Positions 10,914 through 21,082 of a DNA stretch of 64,000 nt are shown piece after piece (position 1 is the first letter of the stretch; the number at the start of each line of letters is the position of its first letter). Where the stretch lies: positions 108,636,001-108,700,000 of the forward strand of contig NC_134102.1 in assembly GCF_000715075.1 (NCBI RefSeq), given 5' to 3'. Origin of the DNA: Nicotiana tabacum. Lineage: Eukaryota > Streptophyta > Magnoliopsida > Solanales > Solanaceae. The notes beneath the pieces were generated by a model, which had not been told where the DNA came from, searched no databases, and saw only the letters and a list, made by a program, of their open reading frames with translations. The position numbers and the translations under genes were made by a program.

Positions 10914-13095
10914 TGTAAGGACCCATAAAAACAATTTCTAACCAAAATACTCGGGGTTTCGTGGTGCTAAGATAGATTCCTGCGTTTCGTGGTTTGAACT
11001 TTTTGGATTGAACAGTACCCTACGGACTGAGAGGAAAACGTTTCGCAGAAGAACGCATTTCTGCGGCCCATTATGCGGCCGCATAATCACTCTGCGGACC
11101 GCATAATGGCCGCAGAGTGAAGCAATAAGTTTGGCCAATTTGAGGTCAGTTTTGCGGTCGATTATGCGACCGCATAATCGATATGCAGACCCGCATATCG
11201 GTCGCATAATTCCTCTTAGGTTTCTGCGGAGGGAGTTCTGCGGTACATTATGCGACCACAGAACAAGTATGCGGACCGCATACTGGTCGCATACCTGAGC
11301 CGAAAGTTTAGGCCCATGAGGGCCATTTCTGCGGGCACTTTGCGGACCGCATAACCATTATGCGGTCGCATATGCGACCGCAGACCTGTGTCGGGGCACC
11401 ATTTTTCTTAATTTAAAACCCAACCCCCATTCCATTAAAACACCCATTTAGTCTATTTTGAAGCTCATTTCTGATATTTCTAGAGTGAGAGAGAGGGTTC
11501 TAGAGGGAGGGCCTATTTTTCATCAATTAATCTTCAACCATCACTCAAAGCTTGGAAATATTCAAGTAGAGCACCAAATTCTTCATCCTAAAAGGAAGGC
11601 TTCATTACCCCAGCTCTAAATTTCAAACATAGCTATAATGGGGTACTAGGGTGATACTTCATGAGTATGAGGGTGGTTTATCTTGCATGCATGTGTGATA
11701 AAGAGTGTGGGGAAATAAAGTGAGATAGAACCATGAATGTTTTCCTAATTCTGGGTTCAATTTGTATATTGCTAAACTAGATTGAAGTTGCTAAGGGTTC
11801 CGGATAATTATAGAGTCTAAAGAAGCGCAATTGAGGTATGTATGGCTAACTCTCTTCTTCCTAGAATCGAACTCCTGGTGTCCGAATAATTGGTGTAAGT
11901 TCCCACTTGATCATACTAGAATTGTTTGCCTTAGTGTGTTGGGTTGGAAGATTCATATGCCCTAATTGTTTTAGATGTTTACCATGTCATCATGCTACTT
12001 GATAACGTTATTATGATTTTTCAAGTTCCTTCCCTTATATGTGTAATGCCTTAGGTGATGATACTTATCGACATGAATGATGATGTTATTTGAACGAATA
12101 AAAAGGGAAAGACTTGAATTGTAAAATGTTTTCCAAGTGCCAAGAACTACTTAATAAATGAGGCTGTTTGTGCCATGTAACGAAATATGGGAAATAAATG
12201 TGAATTGAGTGAACAATTGAAAGAGGTTATGTCTCAAGTGAGATGGCTTAGCCGATCAGGCCAAGATCGGATGCCATGTTGTACACAAGGTGTCATTTGT
12301 GTTAGAATTATTGATTTACATTGTGGTTATGGATATGTCTCACTTGAGATGGCTTAGCCGGTTGGGCCGAGACCAGACTCCGTGTAAAAACACGTTGGCA
12401 TTGTGATTTGTGGCTTTGGCACTAAAGATTATTAATCTAAAAAGATGGAAAGATTGAATTGGAAACTATGGGACTCCTACTTGGTGTTTTATTTGTATTT
12501 CTATGAAACTCTTATTGATTATTATGACTGCCTTCTCTTTGTTTCACTGTTCATTCTACTAAGATTGGTGTTTGCCTTACATACTAGTACTATTCAACAG
12601 TACTAACGTCCCTTTTGCCGGAGGCGCTATATCTTTGAATGGATGTAGGTGGTTCGATCGCAGATAGTGGTGCTCTCTTTCTCTCCTCACAACAGTCTTG
12701 GTGAGCCCCATTTCTCCCAAAGGTCATGTAGTCCTTCTTTTGTATAAGTTTTCATATTTTGAGGTATAGCCGGGGCCTTGTTGCCAGCATTGTCATGTTG
12801 CTCTTTTGTACTCGTAGAGGCTCCGTAGATGTTTATGTGGGTCATGTATGTATGTTGGGGTGGTCGTTGGATCGAGTTGTATTTTGGGAACTCCACTATG
12901 GCATAATGTATATAAGGAAAAATGAACTAGCAACGTTAATATATTTATATAACTAATCTCTCCCCTATTTTACAAATTGTGATGCGATCCCTTTCTGGAT
13001 TATGAATGAGTCGGGTAGGAAAGATTTAATAGGATTGCTCGACCGGGTTCACTCGATTGAGTGCCGGTTGCGCTCCCCAAGGTTAGGGCGTGAAA
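10914..13095 (+). repeat. Element A 5' LTR (2182 bp)
   Basis: It starts TGTAAGGACCC and ends ...gggcgtgaaa just before the primer site. The expected terminal ...TGACA is degraded to TGAAA here and TGAGA in the 3' LTR. It contains a palindrome array starting about 130 bp in, and a repeated block around gagatggcttagccg (12235-12260 and 12345-12370). Confidence 0.9.
11043..11388 (+). repeat. CpG palindrome array, TGCGGNCCGCATAAT type
   Basis: Many near-perfect palindromes of the form ATTATGCGGTCGCATAAT and CTGCGGACCGCATAATG occur with short spacers. The tract is matched by 18593-18935 in the 3' LTR and by shorter related tracts in the LTRs of F. A short A/T-rich stretch and an agagtgagagagaggg leader-like sequence follow. 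Confidence 0.85.
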
Positions 13096-13099
13096 AACT

Positions 13100-13110
13100 T
13101 GGTATCAGAG
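13100..13110 (+). other. Element A primer-binding site (initiator tRNA-Met)
   Basis: TGGTATCAGAG lies a few bases after the 5' LTR end. It is the usual complement of the plant initiator tRNA-Met 3' end and would prime minus-strand DNA synthesis. Confidence 0.9.
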
Positions 13111-13311
13111 ACTAAGGTTTTAAAGTGTCCTAGGATGTCTCGGAGCCATGTCTAGTAGAGCCCTTCTTATCGGTGTGTTGTCGACCACATCTATAATTAG
13201 GGGGCTACTTGGACATTTAAGAATAATACCCTTCATTGTTCTATATCGTGCGATAGAGCGGAATGTGAGGTTGTTCTCCTCTAACTCGTGCATTGTTCTA
13301 ACATTCAGTAA

Positions 13312-14700
13312 ATGGCACCTAAGAAGAGAGCGAGAATTGGCCAAGAAGCCAATGCCACACCAGGAGTGGCTGTTGATCCCCTACTTGATAATGCGGGTGA
13401 GGATAATCCCTCTACTATCACACTGCCTGATTCGTCTACTCCAGAGCAGACTACCCCAGTTCCTACACCCGCGGAGGATGCCATAATCCCTCCCGCTAAT
13501 ACACCTGTTCCACTTTCAGTCCCAGCTCCTGGTCCCGGTATTTCCGATGGGGATCTTAGAGAAGCTATTCAGATGCTGACTCAGTTAGTAGCTTCCCAGG
13601 CTCAAAGGTCAAATGTTGCACCCACCTCATTTAGCTTGCAAGGAGATTCTTTCGGTTCCAGGGTAAACAGGTTCCTTCAGTTAGACCCTGTAGTGTTCAC
13701 AGGTTCTGATCCCGGGGCAGACCCTCAGGATTTCATTGATGAGATGCATAAGACTCTCTGAGTTATGCGTGCTACTGAGACGGAGGGAGTAGAGTTCGCC
13801 TCCTATCATTTGAAAGGGGTGGCATATTCCTGGTTTGAGATGTGGGAGGATTCCTGTGAGGAGGGGAGCCCTCCGGCGAGATGGAGTGAGTTCGTGGATG
13901 CCTTCATAGACCAATTCTTGCCTGCAGAGACTAAGGCAGCCCATGCTGTGGAGTTTGAGACCCTTAAACAGGGTAGTAAGAATGTGTGGGAGTATCACAT
14001 GGAGTTTGTATGCCTGTCGAAGTATGTTGTTCATATGATGCCGACTATGGCGGCAAGGGTGCGTCGATTTGTGCAGGGCCTTAGCCCTTAGGTTATTAAT
14101 GAGGCTTCCATAGCCATTCTAAATTCTGACATGAACTTTGGAAAGATGGTGGCATTTTCCCAAGCTACAGAGGCTCAAAAATTAAAGCACAGGATGGAAC
14201 GAGAGGGTAGTAGTAGGGCTCGATCAGCAGGCAACCTTGGGGACTCATTCGGAGGTGGGAGATCACCTTTTCGGGGAGGATCATCAGGGCCATCCCATTC
14301 TTATGCTCAGTCTTCAGCTAGTGCCCTGCCATCAGGGCACGGTCAGCAGCAGGGGACTCGCTTTAGTCCCGGTTAGGGCAGCAAGGGGTCCAACCATCAG
14401 GGCCGATCAGGAGGGAGATTCCAGCAGCAGTAGAGGGCCCCATGCCCTAAGTGTCGGAGGATACATTCGGGAGTTTGCTACCTGGACATGCCAGTATGTT
14501 ACGGATGTGGAATGAGAAGTCATATTCAGAGGGAGTGTCGTGCATCCCGTCAAGGTGCAGGCAGGGGCACAACTCAGTCATCCAGTCCTACGGCTACTAC
14601 ATCTTCAGCACCCCATCCAGCTCGAGGCTCTCTAGCACCCACAGGGAGGTGCAGCTAGGGGTGGTGCACAGAGTTCTGGGGGACCCAGCCGATTCTATGC
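13312..14700 (+). pseudogene. gag: Element A gag
   Basis: The ATG at 13312 opens MAPKKRARIGQEANATPG, a basic then Pro/Thr-rich N-terminus. The capsid region follows, with FTGSDPGADPQDFIDEM, then an in-frame stop near 13759 and continuation through YHLKGVAYSWFEMW and FVDAFIDQFLP. A second stop lies at about 14089. The Ser/Gly/Gln-rich tail leads to the knuckle CYGCGMRSHIQREC (CX2CX4HX4C) at 14497-14538, which is intact but in a different frame. Gag would form the cytoplasmic virus-like particle and bind element RNA. It is interrupted by at least three stops and frame changes, so it is non-functional. The start choice rests on being the first ATG with family-like Gag sequence; the leader from 13111 to 13311 is non-coding. 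Confidence 0.88.
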
Positions 14701-14752
14701 TATGAGTGGTCGACAAAGTCCATAGGCTTCCCCAGATGTCATCACATGTATA

Positions 14753-17700
14753 TTGACTGTTCAATCTCATGATGTGTATGCCCTTATTGATCCCAGATCT
14801 TCTTTGTCCTATGTTACTCCTTATGTTGCTACGAGCATCGGGATAGAACTGGAACAACTTTATGAGCCGTTCTCTATATCTACTCCGGTTGGCGAGTTTA
14901 TTATGGCCGCACAGACTTATAGGGATTGTGTTGTCACGGTGCATGGTCGGGATACCATGGCCGATCTTATTGAACTAGGGATGATTGATTTTGATGTAAT
15001 AATGGGATTGGATTGGCTCTATTCATATTTTGCCAAACTTGACTGTTGAGTGGGAGGGGAATAATGTTATACCAAAAGGTAGGTTTATTTCTTACCTTAA
15101 GGCCACAAAGATGATCAGGAAGGGGCATATTTATCATTTGGTCCGAGTTACGGACACCATTGCTGAGGTGCCTACCCTTGAATCTTTACCAATTATGAAT
15201 GAATTCCCCGATGTCTTTCCGAATGAGTTCCCTGGAATTCCTCTAGATAGGGAGATTGATTTTGGGATTGATGTGATGCCAGGCACGCAGCCTATATCCA
15301 TTCCACCTTATAAAATGGCACCGACATAATTAAAAGAGCTAAAAGAACAACTGGGGGATTTTCTAGAAAAAGGTTTCATCCGACCGAGTGTGTCGCCTTG
15401 GGGCGCACCGGTTCTCTTTATCAAAAAGAAAGATGGATCGCTGCGGATGTGTATTGATTACTGGCAACTCAACAAAGTCACAATCAAAAACAAATACTCA
15501 TAGCCTAGAATAGATGATTTGTTTGACCAATTACAAGGTGCTAAGTTCTTCTCCAAGATTGATTTGCGGTTCGGGTACCATCAATTAAAGGTAAGGGAGC
15601 AGGATATTCCGAAAATAGCTTTCAGAACCCGGTATGGGCACTTTGAATTTTTGGTAATGTCTTTCGGGCTAACAAATGCTCCGACAACTTTCATGGATCT
15701 GATGAATCGAGTCTTCAAGCCGTTTCTTGACTCCTTTGTGATAGTATTCATTGACGAAATCCTTGTATATTCACAAAGTCGAGAGGATCAAGCCGACCAC
15801 CTCAGGACAGTTCTACAGACTCTTCATCACCACCACTTGTATGCAAAGTTCTCGAAATGTGAATTTTGGCTTGAATCTGTTACATTCCTGGGTCATGTCG
15901 TCTCCGGAGAAGGAATTAAGGTTGATCCTCAAAAGATTGGGGCGGTGAAGGATTGGCCTAGACCTACTACTCTAACAGAGATTCGCAGTTTCTTGGGTTT
16001 GGCAGGGTATTATAGGAGGTTCATGGAGAGGTTCTCCACTCTTGCCTCTCTATTGACTAAATTGACACAGAAGGCGGTTAAGTTCCAGGGGTCCGATGTT
16101 TGTGAAAGGAGCTTTCAGGAATTGAAATCAAGATTGACTTCGGCGCCGGTATTGACCCTGCTAGAGGGTACCGAGGGTTTTGTGGTATATTGCGATGCTT
16201 CAAGGATCAGTCTTGGATGTGTATTAATACAACATGGTAAGGTTATAGCATATGCTTCAAGGCAACTTAAGAATCATGAAAAGAACTATCCAACTCATAA
16301 CTTAGAGCTTGCGGCGTTGGTTTTTGCATTAAAAATTTGGCGTCATTATTTGTATGGAGTCCATGTAGATGTATTCACGGACCACAAAAGTCTTCCATAC
16401 ATTTTCAAGCATAAGGAATTGAACTTAAGGCAGAGAAGATTGCTTGAGTTGCTCAAAGATTATGACATCGACATTTTGTATCATCCGGGGAAGGCTAATG
16501 TGGTGGCTGATGCTCTTAGTCGAAAATCTATGGGTAGTTTGGCTCACTTGGAGGAATGTCAAAGGCCCTTGGCCCGGGAGGTTCACCAGTTGGCCTGTTT
16601 GGGAGTACGTCTTGCGGAATCTAATGAGGGAGGGGGGGTGATTATGCGGAATAGGGCGGAATCATCGCTTGTGACGGAGGTCAAGGAGAAGCAATACAGT
16701 GATCCAGTGTTGGTGCAACTAAAGGAAGGGATTCATAAACATAAGACTAAGGCTTTTTCTCTTTGCATGGATGACGGTACATTATGGTACCGAGGACGAC
16801 TATGTGTTCCAAATGTAGATGGTCTTCGGGAAAGAATCATGGCAGAAGCTCATACTTCTAGATATTCCGTGCACCCAAGCTCTACAAAGATGTATCATGA
16901 TCTCAAGGAAGTTTACTGGTGGAATGGCATGAAGTGGGGTGTGGCGGACTTTGTGGCAAAATGTTCAAACTATCAACAAGTGAAGGTCGAGCATCAAAGG
17001 CCCGGTGGGTTAGCACAGAGTATAGAAATTCCAATGTGGAAATGGGAAATGATTAATATGGATTTTGTGGTAGGGTTGTCGCGCACTCCATGTAAGTTTG
17101 ACTCAATTTGGGTGATCGTGGATCGACTCACGAAATCAGCACACTTCTTACCAGTTAAATACACCGACATTGCGGAACAATATGCTCTATTAGGAGATAG
17201 TCAGGCTTCAAGTCACTCCAGTTTCCATCATTTCCGATCGAGGGGCCCAATTCACAGCTAATTTCTGGAAGAAATTTCAGCAAGGTTTGGGTACGCAGGT
17301 AAATCTTAGCACGACTTTCCATCCATAGACTGATGGGCAAGCAGAGCGGACTATTCAGATGCTTGAGGACATGTTGCGTGCGTGTGTGCTTGACTTCAAG
17401 GGTAGCTGGGATGATCATTTGCCGCTCATAGAATTTGCTTATAACAATAACTTCCATGCAAGTATTCAGATGGCGCCGTTTGAGGCCTTGTATGGTAGAA
17501 GATGTAGATCGCTAATTGGGTGGTTCGAGGTTGGAGAAGCTAAACTAATAGGACCAGACCTTGTGCATCAGGCTATGGAAAAGGTTAAGATCATAAAAAA
17601 GCGGTTGAAAACTGCTCAGAGTCGTCAAAACTCCTACTCGGATGTTCGTCGCAGAGACTTAGAGTTCAAAGAAGATGATTGGGTGTTCTTGAAGGTATCT

Positions 17701-18090
17701 CCCAAGAAGGGGATCATGCAGTTTGGAAAGAAAGGGAAATTAAGTCTGAGGTATGTCGGGCCGTATAGAATCATTCAAAGGATAGGTCAGGTGGCGTACA
17801 AGCTTGAACTACCACCTGAGATGTCATTAGTACACCCGGTATTCCATGTGTCCATGTTGAAGAAGGTAGTTGGAGATCCGCTCGCTATTGTGCCGGTTGA
17901 GACCATCGAGGTTAGTGAAGAATTGTCATATGAAGAAATTCTGGTTGCTATTCTTGATAGGCAGGTCCGAAAGTTGAGAAACAAAGAAATTGTATCCGTG
18001 AAGGTGTTATGGCGAAACCAACAAATCGAAGAAGCTACTTGGGCAGTCGAGAATGAAATGAAAGAAAAGTACCCTCATTTGTTTGAATAG
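14753..18090 (+). pseudogene. pol: Element A pol (PR-RT-RNase H-integrase-chromodomain)
   Basis: Protease lies near 14753-15049, with ALIDPRSSLSYV where relatives have a DPGS-like site. The RT region starts in another frame near 15030, with stops near 15327 and 15501. A long frame at 15519-17261 (580 aa) covers RT fingers/palm, RNase H and the integrase N-terminus. The catalytic RT motif at 15747-15758 is FIDE, with the second aspartate replaced. RNase H keeps YCDAS, the ELAAL glutamate, FTDH and VVADALSR. The integrase zinc finger has lost a cysteine (CSNYQQ for CxxCQQ). A small deletion near 17185 shifts frame, and a stop lies near 17327. The frame from 17359 to 18090 holds the integrase core end, C-terminal domain and a chromodomain-like tail (RKLRNKEIVSVKVLWRN). 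The product would copy RNA to DNA and integrate it. It is inactive as it stands. Confidence 0.92.
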
Positions 18091-18427
18091 CCATGTAATA
18101 GTTCTATGAAGTTGTTTCCCTTAAAGTTTGTATCGCTTGTTCGGCTAATATAAAGACACTTCTTTCTAGCTATATGTCCCCCATGAGGCTTCGGTTGGTG
18201 TTATTTTGCATTTTGTTGTGTCATTTAATTCTGTATATGTTGCTAAGGTGTACTTTGGGGGCTCTCTGACAGGTGGATAGGCCTAAATACAAAGGAAACT
18301 CTGGCGAAATTTCCAAGAAGTTAGGAAGTTAGGCAAATTTGGGGCTGATGGTATATGGCATAACTGAAACTGTGTTAAGTGAACCTTGATCTTCATTCGA
18401 GGATGAATGATCTTAAGTGGGGGAGGA
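18091..18427 (+). other. Element A 3' untranslated region and polypurine tract
   Basis: A non-coding stretch runs from the pol stop to the 3' LTR. It ends in the purine run aagtgggggagga (about 18414-18427, plus-strand DNA primer) directly before TGTAAGG at 18428. Nothing else is recognised in it. Confidence 0.85.
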
Positions 18428-18499
18428 TGTAAGGACCCGTAAAAAAATCTTTTAACCAAAATACTCGGGGTTTCATGGTGCCAAGATAGATTCATGCGT

Positions 18500-18541
18500 T
18501 ACTATAGTAGAAATTCTTCGCGGCGAACTTGTTCGCCGCGG
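18500..18541 (+). repeat. Extra block with near-perfect 22-bp palindrome in A 3' LTR
   Basis: It contains CGCGGCGAAC-TT-GTTCGCCGCG, two 10-bp inverted arms with a 2-bp spacer. The 5' LTR has only a few bases (tcgtgg) at the same place (about 10992-10997), so one LTR gained or the other lost the block after or during insertion. Confidence 0.85.
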
Positions 18542-18592
18542 TTCGAACTTTTTGGATTGAACAGTACCCTACGGACTGAGAGGAAAATGTTT

Positions 18593-18935
18593 CGCAGAAG
18601 AACGCGTTTCTGCGGCCCATTATGCGGCCGCATAATCACTCTGCAGACCGCATAATGGCCGCAGAGTGATGCAGTAAGTTTGGCCAATTTGAGGTCAGTT
18701 TTGCGGTCGATTATGCGACCACATAATCGATATGTAGACCGTATATCGGTCGCATAATTCCTCTTGGGTTTCTGCAGAGGGAGTTCTGCGGTGCATTATG
18801 CGACTGCAGAACAAGTATGCAGACCGCATACTGCTCGCATACCTGAGCCGAAAGTTTAGGCCTCTGAGGGCCATTTCTGCGGTCACTTTACGGATCGCAT
18901 AACCATTATGCGGTCTCATATGCGACCGCAGACCT
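18593..18935 (+). repeat. CpG palindrome array in A 3' LTR
   Basis: This is the counterpart of 11043-11388, with the same order of TGCGGNCCGCATAAT palindromes. Several have lost CpG by C-to-T or G-to-A changes, as expected of methylated DNA. Confidence 0.85.
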
Positions 18936-20663
18936 GTGTCGGGGCACCATTTTTTTTAAATTTATAACCCAACCCCCATTTCGCTAAAACACCCATTTAG
19001 TCTATTTTAAAGCTCATTTATGATATTTCTAGAGTGAGAGAGAGAGGACTCTAGGGGGAGGGCTTAAATTTCATCAATTAATCTTCAACCATCACTCAAA
19101 GCTTGGAAATATTCAAGTAGAGCACCAAATTCTTCATCCTAAAAGGTAAGGCTTCATCACCCCGGCTCTAAATTTCAAAGATAGCTATAATGGTGTACTA
19201 GGGTGATACTTCATGAGTATGAGGGTGGTTTATCTTGCATGCATGTGTAATAAAGAGTGTGGGGAAAGAAAGTGAGCTAGAACCATGCATGTTTTCCTAA
19301 TTCTGGGTTCAATTTGTATATTGCTAAACTAGATTGAAGTTGCTAAGCGTTCCGGATAATTGTAGAGTCTAAAGAAGTGCAATTGAGGTATGTATGGCTA
19401 ACTCTCTTTTTCCTAGAATCGAACTCCTGGTGTCTGAATAATTGGTGTAAGTTCAGACTTGATCATACTAGAATTGTTTGCCTTAGTGTGTTGGGTTGGA
19501 AGAATCATGTTCCCTAATTGTTTTAGATGTTTACCATGTCATCATGCTACTTGAGAACGTTATTATGATTTTCCAAGTTCCTTCCCTTATATGTGTAATG
19601 CCTTAGGTGATGATACTTATCGACATGAATGATGATGTTATTTAAACGGATAAAAAGGGAAAGACTCGAATTGTAAAATGTTTCCCAAGTGCCAAGAACT
19701 ACTTAATAAATGAGGATGTTTGTGCCATGTAACGAAAGATGGGAGAGAAATGTGAATTGAGTGAACAATTGAAAGAGGTTATGTCTCAAGTGAGATGGCT
19801 TAGCCGATCAGGCCGAGATCGGACGCCATGCTATACACATGGTGGTATTTGTGTTGGAATTATTGATTTACATTGTGGATATGGATATGTCTCACTTGAG
19901 ATGGCTTAGTCGGTCGGGCCGAGACAGGACTCCGTGTAAAAACATGGTGGCATTGTGAGTTGTGGCTTTGGTACTAAAGATTATTAAACTAAAAAGATGG
20001 AAAGATTGAATTGGAAACTATGTGACCCCTACTTGGTGTTTTCTTTGTATTTCTATGAAACTCTTATTGATTATTATGACTGCCTTCTCTTTGTTTCACT
20101 GTTCATTCTACTAAGATTGGTGTTTGCCTTACATACTAGTACTATTCGACAGTACTAACGTCCATTTTGCCGGGGACGCTATATCTTTGAATGGATGTAG
20201 GTGGTTCCATCGCAGATAGTGCCTATCTCAGATAGTGGTGCTCTCTTTCTCTCCTCAGAGCAGTCTTGGTGAGACCCATTTCTCCCAGGGGTCATGTAGT
20301 CCTTCTTTTGTATAAGTTTTCATATTTTGAGGTATAGCCGGGGCCTTGTTGCCGGCATTGTCATGTTGCTCTTTTGTACTCGTAGAGGCTCCGTAGACGT
20401 TTATGTGGGTCATGTATGTATGTTGGGGTAGTCGTTGGATCGAGTTGTATTTTGGGAACTTCACTATGGCATAATGTATATAAGGAAAAATGAACTAGCA
20501 ACGTTTATATATTTATATAACTAATCTCTCCCCTGTTTTACAAATGGTGATGTGATCCATTTCTGGATTATGAATGAGTCGGGTAGGAAAGGTTTAATAA
20601 GCTTGCTCGACCGGGTTCACTCGGTTGAGCGCCGGTCACGCTCCCCGAGGTTAGGGCATGAGA

Positions 20664-20668
20664 GTTTT
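20664..20668. other. Target-site duplication of element A (right), GTTTT
   Basis: This is an exact repeat of 10909-10913. The text after it (attcagactattgtctgtag) continues the interrupted B LTR. Confidence 0.92.
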
Positions 20669-20910
20669 ATTCAGACTATTGTCTGTAGTATTCTAGACGC
20701 TCATGTATTCGTGACTCCAGTTTCTGGGTTGTATTTAGATTACGCCGTTCAGTAGCTTATTACATTAATTCATACGATTGAGTTGTTATTTTTATCATTT
20801 AATTGGAATTGTTAAAAACTAGATAATAAATATAGCTAGCGTTGTCTTGCCTAGCAAGTGAAATGTTAGGCGCTATCAAGATCTCGAGGTTGGGTTTCCG
20901 GGTCAAGACA
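20669..20910 (+). mobile_element. Element B, 5' LTR, second part
   Basis: It continues the LTR broken at 10913 and matches the C LTR terminus (tagcaa.tg..atgttaggcgc, then ...gggtcaagaca). It ends CAAGACA at 20910, followed two bases later by the primer site. Confidence 0.9.
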
Positions 20911-20913
20911 AGT

Positions 20914-20925
20914 TGGTATCAGAGC
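20914..20925 (+). other. Element B primer-binding site (initiator tRNA-Met)
   Basis: TGGTATCAGAGC is a full match to the standard plant iMet primer site, three bases after the LTR end. Confidence 0.92.
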
Positions 20926-21082
20926 ACTAGGTTGCTTAGGTTTCTAAGTCATGAGCATGCTTAGTAGAGTCTGGAGGATCGGTACGGAGATATCTGTACT
21001 TATCTTCTATAGGCTATGGAGTTTTAGGAAAAATTTCAATTTCTTCTTTATTTATCGTGCGGTTTTATTCTACCATTGATGA

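Larger units (their letters stand above)
10914..20663 (+). mobile_element. Element A, complete Ty3/gypsy chromovirus-like retrotransposon
   Basis: The element has all landmarks in order: 5' LTR (10914-13095), iMet-type primer site, gag, protease, RT, RNase H, integrase with chromodomain-like tail, polypurine tract and 3' LTR (18428-20663). It is flanked by the 5-bp duplication GTTTT and is inserted within the LTR of element B. It is structurally complete at about 9.75 kb, but gag and pol carry stops and frameshifts and RT has FIDE in place of FIDD. The LTRs differ by scattered substitutions and one large indel at 18500-18541, so the insertion is not recent. The pol order PR-RT-RH-IN with a chromodomain tail suggests the Tekay/Del side of chromoviruses; clade placement is an inference. 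Confidence 0.93.
18428..20663 (+). repeat. Element A 3' LTR (2236 bp)
   Basis: It is colinear with 10914-13095 with scattered substitutions. It is longer mainly because of an extra palindrome-bearing block at 18500-18541 and a short duplication near 20218-20236 (agatagtg repeated). It ends TGAGA, followed by the duplication GTTTT. Confidence 0.9.

Noticed and set aside
10938..11207. ORFs in the CpG palindrome arrays, here and at 3770-4092, 18502-18919, 32847-33408, 41027-41468, 45443-45899, 47964-48539 and 57837-58145
   Set aside because: The arrays are poor in stop codons and read on both strands. The ORFs sit in LTRs or spacers and have low-complexity, palindromic translations.
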